The position numbers were made by a program, and so were the translations under genes. A stretch of 64,000 bases of DNA from the NCBI GenBank assembly GCA_041691295.1, contig JBEPVA010000002.1:1-64000 (forward strand). The letters run 5' to 3'. Position 1 is the stretch's first letter, and every line of letters begins with the position of its first letter. This DNA is from DATEHG01 sp041691295 (lineage in GTDB: Bacteria; Gemmatimonadota; Gemmatimonadetes; Gemmatimonadales; GWC2-71-9). Under the pieces are notes generated by a model. That model was given only the letters and a program-made list of their open reading frames with translations. It was not told where the DNA came from and ran no database searches. This document shows, in pieces, positions 35,113 to 41,502 of the stretch.

Positions 35113-36415
35113 GATCGAGCCGGCCCGGGGCTTCCGGGCGCTCGATCCCTGTGTCCACTGCGGATTCTGTCTCCCCGCCTGTCCGACATACCTCGCCACC
35201 GGTGATGAAGCCGACAGCCCGCGCGGGCGCATCGTGCTGATGCGTGCCCTCGAGCGGGGCGAACTACCCGCTGACGATCCCGCCCTCAATGAACATCTCG
35301 ATGCCTGCCTCGGCTGCCGAGGCTGCGAGCCGGTCTGCCCGGCCGGGGTCGGCTACGGCCAGGGCATCGAAGCCGCGCGCACCCTGCTCGCCGCCCGCCG
35401 AGGGCTGCCGGTCAAGGCCCGGGCCGTGCTCGCCGTATTCAGGTACCGGTGGCTGTGGCGGCCGCTGCTCACGATGGCGCGGTGGTTTCGGGAGACCGGC
35501 CTGGCCCGGAGACTCTCCGGCAGAGACCGGCTCGGATTCAGCATGGCAATGCTGGCCAGCTCACGTGAAGGATCGTCGGGCCGTTGGACCGTCGGACCAT
35601 CGGAGGGTTCGCACTCAGCGATCGACCCGCCCGTCTCGTCCGTCTCGCCCGCCACATCCGTCTTACCCGTCCTACCCGTCTCGGCTACCGTCGCGCTGTT
35701 TACCGGCTGCGTGATGAATGAGTTGTTCGGTCACGTCCATGCCGCCACCCGGCGCACACTGCAGGCCAATGGATACCGGGTCATCGAAGTGTCGGGCCAG
35801 GTCTGCTGCGGAGCGCTGCATGCCCATGCCGGTGATCATTCAGCCGCCGCCGCCCTGGCGCAACGCAACCTGGCCGCCTTCGACGGACAGGCCGACTTCA
35901 TCGTGATCAACAGCGCCGGATGCGGCGCGCTGCTCAAGGAGTACGGCCACCTGGTCGAAGGAGCGGCGGCGACCGACTTCGGATCCCGGGTCAAGGACGT
36001 CTCCGAGCTGCTGGCCGAGCGGGGGCCGAGGATCGGCGCGGCGCTGGACATCGATGTCGCCTACGACGCACCCTGTCACCTGCAGCACGCCCAGCACATC
36101 CAGTTCCCGCCGCTGGCGGTGCTCGGCGCAATTCGTGGCACCCGAGTGCGTCTGCTGTCCGGTTCCGACCGGTGCTGCGGCAGCGCCGGGATCTACTCGA
36201 TGCTCGAGCCGGGGATGTCCCGTGCGGTCCTGGCCGACAAGATCGCGACCATCGCAGAGGCCGTACCACGGCCCTCGGTCGTGGCCACCGGCAACCCCGG
36301 GTGCCTGATGCAAATCGGGGCCGGGCTGATGGTCGATGGCCTGCCGATCGAAGCGCGGCATCCGGTGGAGCTGCTTGACGAGTCGTATCGGAGGGCAGGA
36401 TTTTACCGGGCGTGA
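35102..36415 (+). CDS. glcF: Glycolate oxidase iron-sulfur subunit GlcF
   Basis: A 437-aa electron-transfer subunit. Two 4Fe-4S motifs lie at CVHCGFCLPACP (residues about 16-27) and CLGCRGCEPVCP (about 66-77). Two CCG domains follow, with FTGCVMNELF, VCCGALHAHAG, APCHLQHAQ and DRCCGSAG. Between the ferredoxin part and the first CCG domain (about residues 155-198) is a low-complexity insert encoded by a repeat module (35570-35690) rather than a normal linker. The reading frame is intact through it. The stop codon itself lies inside a heptamer repeat. Confidence 0.94.
   Translation: MATEIEPARGFRALDPCVHCGFCLPACPTYLATGDEADSPRGRIVLMRALERGELPADDPALNEHLDACLGCRGCEPVCPAGVGYGQGIEAARTLLAARRGLPVKARAVLAVFRYRWLWRPLLTMARWFRETGLARRLSGRDRLGFSMAMLASSREGSSGRWTVGPSEGSHSAIDPPVSSVSPATSVLPVLPVSATVALFTGCVMNELFGHVHAATRRTLQANGYRVIEVSGQVCCGALHAHAGDHSAAAALAQRNLAAFDGQADFIVINSAGCGALLKEYGHLVEGAAATDFGSRVKDVSELLAERGPRIGAALDIDVAYDAPCHLQHAQHIQFPPLAVLGAIRGTRVRLLSGSDRCCGSAGIYSMLEPGMSRAVLADKIATIAEAVPRPSVVATGNPGCLMQIGAGLMVDGLPIEARHPVELLDESYRRAGFYRA
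35570..35690 (+). repeat. R/Y repeat module inside glcF
   Basis: The purine-rich part has 8-bp units (gccgttgg, accgtcgg, accatcgg). After about 30 bp a pyrimidine-rich part has 9-bp units (cccgtctcg, tccgtctcg, tccgtctta, cccgtccta, cccgtctcg). It shares layout and the sequence ggaccgtcggacc with the module in dacB. It encodes a Ser/Pro/Val-rich linker. Confidence 0.8.
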
Positions 36416-36500
36416 GACGTGACAGGTGAGGGGTGACAGGGAACAACCCCCTCTTACTTTTTACCTCTCACGCTCTGCTGGTTCCCCTTATGTTTCCCCC
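36412..36500 (+). repeat. Heptamer R/Y module between glcF and the HAD gene
   Basis: Four purine-rich heptamers (gtgagac, gtgacag, gtgaggg, gtgacag; 36412-36439) begin within the glcF stop codon. After a short centre, pyrimidine-rich sequence (36446-36487) runs to the next promoter. gcgtgaga at the glcF end and tctcacgc near 36465 are exact complements. Confidence 0.8.
36489..36494 (+). promoter_or_regulatory. -10 box TATGTT of a leaderless HAD gene
   Basis: TATGTT ends 6 bp before the ATG at 36501; the intervening bases are ttcccc-like with no Shine-Dalgarno. Confidence 0.55.
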
Positions 36501-37163
36501 ATGCCTCAATCGATCCTGTTCGACTTCAACGGCGTCATCGCCGATGACGAGCGGCTGCACTGCGATGCCCTGATCGCGACCCTCGACACCCTCGGCTTTC
36601 CGCTCGACCGCGACACCTACTACCGGGATTATCTCGGATTCGATGACCGGGCGTGCTTCCGGCATGCCTTTGAGCGGATGGGTCGCCGGGTCGACGACCG
36701 ATCGATCGAAGCGGTGATTGCGGCCAAGGGTGCCCGCTACGAGGCAGCCATGTCGGCCTCGATGGCGCTGGTCCCTGGTGCCATCGATTTTGTTCGGCGG
36801 GCCCACGCTGATGGGATCAGGCTGGCCATCGTCTCCGGTGCGCTGCGCCGGGAAATCGAGCTGGTGCTGGCGCATACCGGGCTGACGCCGTGCTTCTCGG
36901 CCATCGTGGCCGCCGAAGATGTGCCGGCGTGCAAACCGGATCCGGCGGGGTTCTGCCTCGGCCTGGTCCGTCTGGCGGCCGACCCGCGTCACACGGTCGT
37001 GATCGAGGATTCGCTGCCCGGGCTCAAGGCCGCTCGCGCCGCCGGACTGCGGTGCGCCATGCTGACCACGTCCCACCCGGTCAGCGAGCTGACCGGGGCC
37101 GACCTGATCTGGGACAACCTGTCCGGCCGCACCCCCTCGGAACTGCCGTGGGCCACAGCATGA
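36501..37163 (+). CDS. HAD-IA phosphatase with DxN motif I
   Basis: A 220-aa HAD hydrolase resembling beta-phosphoglucomutase/phosphatases: cap domain after motif I, VSGALRRE (motif II), KPDPAGF (motif III Lys) and VIEDSLPGLKAARAAG (motif IV). Motif I reads FDFNGVIADD, so the usual second Asp, the general acid/base, is Asn. A DxN form occurs in some HAD families but may alter the activity. Its place after glcDEF makes 2-phosphoglycolate a candidate substrate (inference). The ATG at 36501 is chosen because the upstream in-frame residues come from the repeat tract. It overlaps ygfZ by 4 bp. Confidence 0.88.
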   Translation: MPQSILFDFNGVIADDERLHCDALIATLDTLGFPLDRDTYYRDYLGFDDRACFRHAFERMGRRVDDRSIEAVIAAKGARYEAAMSASMALVPGAIDFVRRAHADGIRLAIVSGALRREIELVLAHTGLTPCFSAIVAAEDVPACKPDPAGFCLGLVRLAADPRHTVVIEDSLPGLKAARAAGLRCAMLTTSHPVSELTGADLIWDNLSGRTPSELPWATA

Positions 37164-38146
37164 TCTCCGGTCCGACCCTCGGCCGCGAGCACCTGCGCCG
37201 GCTGCGCCAGGACGCGGTGATGGTCGCCGCGCCGCTGTCGGTGCTGGGTATTGCCGGACCCAAGGCACTGGAGTGCCTGCAGGGATTGCTGACCAACGAC
37301 CTGGCCAAGCCCGGTGCCGGCAGCATCACCTATGGCGCATTGTTGACCCCGAAGGGAATGCTGGTGGTCGATGCCTGGGTCATTCGGCTCGCCGAGCAAT
37401 TTGTCTGGCTCACTCCCTCAGCCAGGAAAGACCCCACCCTGGGCATTTTCCGGAAAAGCCTGCCGCCACGATTGGCGTCGGCCGAGGACCAGAGTGCCGG
37501 TCGAACGGTCCTGGCCCTCTACGGCGCCCGGGCCATTGCGATGCTCGCTGACGCCGGGATCTCACCCGCGCCTGAGCCCGGAAGGGTGATCGAGACCGTG
37601 TTCGGTGGCTGGCCCCTGATCCTGGCCCGGCCTGCCATCGCCCCGTTTGCGGTCCTGATGATCGTGGGCAGTGAAGTGGTTGAATCGCTGACCAATCATC
37701 TGACCCGTTCCGGCATCAGCCTGGGCGATGAGACCGACGTCGAGGCGGCCCGCATCCTGGCCGGATGGCCGGCCCTCGGCAGCGAGGTCGATGAAAAGAC
37801 GCTGCCGCAGGAAGTCCGCTACGACGAGAACGAGGGAGTGTCCTACACCAAGGGATGTTACGTCGGCCAGGAAACCGTGGCCCGGCTCCACTTTCGAGGC
37901 CACGCCAACCGCGAGTTGCGCGGACTGGTCTGGCAAGGTGGGCCGCCGCCTGCCTCCAGTGTGATCAGGCCGGATGGCAAGCCGGCCGGCGAAATTTCCT
38001 CAGTGCTCCAGCTGCCTGACCGCACCCTTGGCCTGATCAAGATCCGTCGTGAGGTCCTCGAGCAGGGTGTCACTGAGCTCGATGCGGGCGGCGCCACCGC
38101 TCGCCTGGTGTCACTACCATTCGCCACCAGCGACCTGACGGAATGA
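37160..38146 (+). CDS. ygfZ: YgfZ/GcvT-like folate-binding protein
   Basis: A 328-aa protein of the IbaG/YgfZ folate-binding group, needed in other bacteria for assembly or repair of some Fe-S enzymes. The signature YTKGCYVGQETVARLHFRG (KGCYxGQE) is intact. The N-terminal LQGLLTNDLAKPGAGSI fits the GcvT-like fold. The ATG overlaps the HAD stop (ATGA). Fe-S maintenance is a plausible link to the nearby Fe-S protein GlcF, but that is inference. It overlaps the epimerase gene by 4 bp. Confidence 0.93.
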   Translation: MISGPTLGREHLRRLRQDAVMVAAPLSVLGIAGPKALECLQGLLTNDLAKPGAGSITYGALLTPKGMLVVDAWVIRLAEQFVWLTPSARKDPTLGIFRKSLPPRLASAEDQSAGRTVLALYGARAIAMLADAGISPAPEPGRVIETVFGGWPLILARPAIAPFAVLMIVGSEVVESLTNHLTRSGISLGDETDVEAARILAGWPALGSEVDEKTLPQEVRYDENEGVSYTKGCYVGQETVARLHFRGHANRELRGLVWQGGPPPASSVIRPDGKPAGEISSVLQLPDRTLGLIKIRREVLEQGVTELDAGGATARLVSLPFATSDLTE

Positions 38147-39132
38147 TCTTCGTCACCGGCGGCACCGGGCTGGTCGGCCGCCACCTGCTCGAAGCGCTCC
38201 GCTCTCGCGGCCTCCCCGTGCGGGCACTGGTCCGCAATTCCGCCTCCGCCGCACAGGTCCGAGCCCTCGGCGCCGTTCCCATGGAGGGAGAGGTCGAAGA
38301 CCCCGCACTGTGGGCCAGGATCGGGGATTGCTCCGCAATCATTCATGCGGCCGCGCTGGTCACCACCGGAGCCACCTGGAGCCGGTACCAGGCGGTCAAC
38401 GTCGACGCGACGAGAAGGGCCGCCGAGCGGGCCCGCCAGCTGGGCATCCCGATCGTGCTGATCTCGTCGGTCGCAGTGTATGGTCCGGCCGGGGATGGCG
38501 GAGGAGCCGAGTCGCTGGATGAAAATTATCCGTTCGGGCCGCTGGATGATCCGAACATCTACGCCCGGTCCAAGCGGCTGGGCGAGCTGGCGTTCTGGGA
38601 AGGAGCGGCGGGGAGCCGCGCGGTGGCGTTCCGGCCCTGCGTGATCTACGGCGAAGGGGATCGCCAGTTCCTGCCGCGGGTCATTCGAATGGCGCGATCG
38701 GGCGTTCTCCCGGTATTCGGCCACGACCCGCAGCCACTGGCGCTGGTCCATGCACGGCACATTGCCCAGGCCATCCTGCTCGGTCTCGACAGCAACAAGG
38801 GGTGGGGTCGCTCGTACAACCTGGTCGATCCGTGGCGGATGGTGGCGCCGGAGTTCATCGCCGCCATCGGACGGGGCCTGAACCGGAAAGTGACCCCGGT
38901 CCGGATTCCGATGCCGCTGGCCCGGTTTGCCGCCCGGGCCGCCGATCTCGCAGTGGGACTGCTCCCGGGCAGCCTGCCTTCGAAGCCCTCCGGCATCGTT
39001 CGATACTGGCGCGGCACCAACCCCTACTCGGCGCGAGCTGTGGTCGCCGAGCTCGGCTGGAAGCCGGACATTCCCCCCGAGCAGGGCATTCCCGCTGCCG
39101 TGAAGGCCATCGTGATGGCATCAGGGCACTGA
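38143..39132 (+). CDS. NAD-dependent epimerase/dehydratase (extended SDR)
   Basis: A 329-aa extended short-chain dehydrogenase/reductase. The NAD-binding motif is FVTGGTGLVGRHLLEALR. Catalytic residues are Ser-Ser in LISSVAVYGP and the YARSK (YxxxK) motif. VYGP-like and FRPCVIYGEGD segments are typical of sugar-nucleotide epimerases and 3-beta-HSD-like enzymes. The substrate cannot be assigned. It is the last gene of the operon starting at the HAD gene and is followed by a hairpin terminator shared with the converging small lipoprotein gene. Confidence 0.9.
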   Translation: MIFVTGGTGLVGRHLLEALRSRGLPVRALVRNSASAAQVRALGAVPMEGEVEDPALWARIGDCSAIIHAAALVTTGATWSRYQAVNVDATRRAAERARQLGIPIVLISSVAVYGPAGDGGGAESLDENYPFGPLDDPNIYARSKRLGELAFWEGAAGSRAVAFRPCVIYGEGDRQFLPRVIRMARSGVLPVFGHDPQPLALVHARHIAQAILLGLDSNKGWGRSYNLVDPWRMVAPEFIAAIGRGLNRKVTPVRIPMPLARFAARAADLAVGLLPGSLPSKPSGIVRYWRGTNPYSARAVVAELGWKPDIPPEQGIPAAVKAIVMASGH

Positions 39133-39166
39133 CAATAGAAAGGCCCCGGGAAACCGGGGCCGTTCG
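39133..39166 (-). terminator. Hairpin terminator (ggccccgg/ccggggcc)
   Basis: A perfect 8-bp GC stem (39142-39149 with 39154-39161) and a gaaa loop lie between converging genes. On the minus strand it is followed by tttctattg, a usable U-tract for the small lipoprotein gene; on the plus strand there is no U-tract. Confidence 0.75.
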
Positions 39167-39185
39167 TGACTGACCCCGCAGTGGA

Positions 39186-39380
39186 CTACATCTTCTTGGC
39201 GGTATCCCGGGCCATGGTCGAATCGGTCTTCTGCATGCCCTGCATGCCGCTATCATGCTTCATCATGCTCGCGGTGTCGGGCTTCATCATGGCAGTCGAG
39301 TCGACGGCGGGCACGGCCGCCTTTTTTTCGCCGCAGGCAGTCAGCGCCAGCACGGCACAGAACGTCACGAACTTCTTCAT
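39186..39380 (-). CDS. Small Met-rich lipoprotein
   Basis: A 64-aa protein: MKKFVTFCAVLALTACGEKK is a clear lipoprotein signal with the lipobox Cys. The mature 48 residues are low complexity and rich in Met, Lys, Asp, Ser and Thr, with repeated MMK and DSxM elements and about ten methionines. A Shine-Dalgarno (GAGGAG) precedes the ATG. Met-rich periplasmic peptides sometimes bind copper or silver, but no direct evidence exists here. A longer in-frame start (39479) is unlikely because the signal would be internal. Confidence 0.75.
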   Translation of the reverse strand: MKKFVTFCAVLALTACGEKKAAVPAVDSTAMMKPDTASMMKHDSGMQGMQKTDSTMARDTAKKM

Positions 39381-39493
39381 CGTAGCTCCTCGAGGGTAGT
39401 GGGGTATCAACCTGCCGAGCGTCCGGCCAGAACTGGTTTCGGCTGGCGGCGAAATTACCCCAAAGTCCATTGAAGTCAAGGAGTTGGCAATAG

Positions 39494-40930
39494 ATGACGC
39501 AGCCTAGAACGCTGGGAGAATTGAAGCAGAGCCGGTGGGCCGAGCCCGAGTTGCGCGGGCGGTCGGTGCGGGATGAACTCCGGGCCAACCTGCTGATCCG
39601 CCTGGAGCAGGGAAAGACGCTGTTCCCGGGCATCGTCGGGTACGAAGACAGCATCGTTCCGCAGCTGACCAATGCCCTGCTGGCCCGGCACCATTTCATC
39701 CTGCTCGGATTGCGTGGCCAGGCCAAGACCCGGCTGCTGCGCCAGCTGACCACACTGCTGGATGACGCGATTCCAGCCATCGCCGGCAGTGAGGTCAACG
39801 ACGACCCGTTTGCCCCGGTGTCCAAATTCGGCCGGGAGCGGATCGAGGAATGCGGCGATGCCACCGCCATCACCTGGCTGCCCAGGCAGCAGCGGTATGT
39901 CGAGAAGCTGGCCACGCCTGACGTGACCATCGCCGACCTGATCGGCGATCTCGACCCGATCAAGGCCGCCCGCGGCGGTCATGTGCTGGCCGACGAGCTG
40001 ACCATGCACTTCGGCCTGCTGCCCCGGGCCAATCGCGGAATTTTCGCGGTCAACGAGCTGCCTGACCTGAGCGGCAAGGTGCAGGTCGGCCTGTTCAACA
40101 TCATGCAGGAGGGAGACGTCCAGATCAAAGGCTATCCCGTCCGGCTGCAGCTCGACGTCCTGCTGGCCTTTACCGCCAACCCCGAGGACTACACCGCGCG
40201 GGGCAAGATCATCACTCCGCTCAAGGACCGAATCGGGTCCGAGATTGTCACCCACTACCCCCGCACCGTTGACCTCGGCATGGCCATCACGGCGCAGGAG
40301 GCCTGGGTCAAGCGCGGCACCCGCAGCATCCTGGTGCCCGAAATTGTCCGGGAGACGGTGGAACGCATTGCCTTTGAGGCACGGGAAGACAAGCGGATCG
40401 ATCGCCGGTCCGGGGTCAGCCAGCGGCTGCCGATTTCGGTGCTGGAACACGCCGTGTCGAGCGCCGAGCGCCGCAGCATCCTGTTCAAGGAGCCGGACGC
40501 CGTGGTCAGGATCGCGGATATTTACGCGGCGGTGCCGTCGATGACCGGCAAGCTCGAACTGGAATACGAGGGAGAGCTGCAGGGCGCCGACCCGATCGCG
40601 CGGGACCTGATCCGGCGGGCTGCCGGCGGAACGCTGTCGGAGCGGGTGGACGATCACCAGCTCGACGGAATCGTGGCCTTTTTCGACCAGGGCGGCGCAC
40701 TCAAGATCGCGGGAGATGAGCGGACCGAGCTCTGCCTGCGAGGCTTTACCGTGATCCCGGGGCTGCTCGACGTGGTGCGGAAGAACAATCTGGCGCCGGG
40801 CGGATCACCGGGCGAAACCGTGGCAGGGGCGGAGCTGGTGCTTGAGGGATTGGCAGCCCAGAAACGGATTACCCGGTCCGATGACCTCGGCTATACCAAG
40901 CTCAGGCGCGGCAGGGGGATGGAAAACTAG
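39494..40930 (+). CDS. MoxR-type AAA+ ATPase
   Basis: A 478-aa MoxR/magnesium-chelatase-like AAA+ ATPase. Walker A is GLRGQAKTRLL and the Walker B region is GIFAVNELPDL (hydrophobic residues then NE, as in this subgroup). A sensor-like stretch FTANPEDYTARGKIITPLKDR follows. The central insert with an acidic NDDPF segment and a C-terminal lid are present. Such ATPases usually sit beside a von Willebrand A protein and act as metal-insertion or protein-remodelling chaperones. The probable VWA partner lies 5.6 kb downstream at 46495. The Shine-Dalgarno AAGGAG precedes the ATG. Confidence 0.9.
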   Translation: MTQPRTLGELKQSRWAEPELRGRSVRDELRANLLIRLEQGKTLFPGIVGYEDSIVPQLTNALLARHHFILLGLRGQAKTRLLRQLTTLLDDAIPAIAGSEVNDDPFAPVSKFGRERIEECGDATAITWLPRQQRYVEKLATPDVTIADLIGDLDPIKAARGGHVLADELTMHFGLLPRANRGIFAVNELPDLSGKVQVGLFNIMQEGDVQIKGYPVRLQLDVLLAFTANPEDYTARGKIITPLKDRIGSEIVTHYPRTVDLGMAITAQEAWVKRGTRSILVPEIVRETVERIAFEAREDKRIDRRSGVSQRLPISVLEHAVSSAERRSILFKEPDAVVRIADIYAAVPSMTGKLELEYEGELQGADPIARDLIRRAAGGTLSERVDDHQLDGIVAFFDQGGALKIAGDERTELCLRGFTVIPGLLDVVRKNNLAPGGSPGETVAGAELVLEGLAAQKRITRSDDLGYTKLRRGRGMEN

Positions 40931-41158
40931 GAGAGAGGAGAGAGGAGAGAGGAGAGAGGATCGTGGCGGAACAAAATCACCGGGAGTTCGACACGGCAAG
41001 TCGAGCTCCCTTTTGGTGTGCAGCGACCCCTCTCCTCTCTGCTCTCTGCGCGGTTGCGATGGTCCGTCCCCAAGCATTCCTCTTGACTTCCGACAAAAGC
41101 CGCCGCATCCTCCTCTCGATATCCGACACTAGTCATCACTTCCGATCCGGTCTCGCCG
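40931..41158 (+). repeat. (gagagag)4 array, hairpin and pyrimidine tract before padR
   Basis: Four exact gagagag heptamers (40931-40958) begin at the base after the stop codon. After a hairpin terminator, a pyrimidine-rich stretch (41030-41052, with tctctgc repeated) follows that is complementary to the purine array. The remaining sequence to padR holds no gene. Confidence 0.85.
40982..41014 (+). terminator. Rho-independent terminator after the MoxR gene
   Basis: Stem gggagttcgac (40982-40992) pairs with gtcgagctccc (41000-41010) with one G-T pair, loop acggcaa, followed by tttt. It lies inside the larger purine/pyrimidine inverted repeat. Confidence 0.75.
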
Positions 41159-41491
41159 ATGCCCCCGGTTCCAGCCGACGTCCTGCGCGGCACGCTTGAT
41201 CTCCTGGTGCTCCGCACCCTGAGTCTCGGCCCGATGCACGGCTGGGGCATCAACCAGCGGATCCAGCAGATCTCGAAAGGCGTCCTCGAGGCCAACCAGG
41301 GCTCGCTCTACCCCGCCCTGCAGCGCCTGGAGCAAAAGGGGTGGATCGACAGCGACTGGCAGACCACCGAGAACAATCGGCGGGCCCGCTACTACGAACT
41401 CACCAGCTCGGGGCGGAAGGCACTGCACCAGGAAACCGGTGAGTGGCGCCGGTATGTCGCGGCGGTCGAACTGATTCTCGGAAACGGCTGA
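41159..41491 (+). CDS. PadR-family transcriptional regulator
   Basis: A 110-aa winged-helix repressor of the short PadR group: VLRGTLDLLVLRTLSLGPMHG at the N-terminus, then QGSLYPALQRLEQKGWI as the recognition helix and wing, and RARYYELTSSGRKAL. It lies 11 bp before the ADOP permease gene. PadR-ADOP pairs are a hallmark of Acidobacteriota and Gemmatimonadota, so it most likely controls that permease. Confidence 0.94.
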   Translation: MPPVPADVLRGTLDLLVLRTLSLGPMHGWGINQRIQQISKGVLEANQGSLYPALQRLEQKGWIDSDWQTTENNRRARYYELTSSGRKALHQETGEWRRYVAAVELILGNG

Positions 41492-41502
41492 CCGGAGGAA
41501 CG

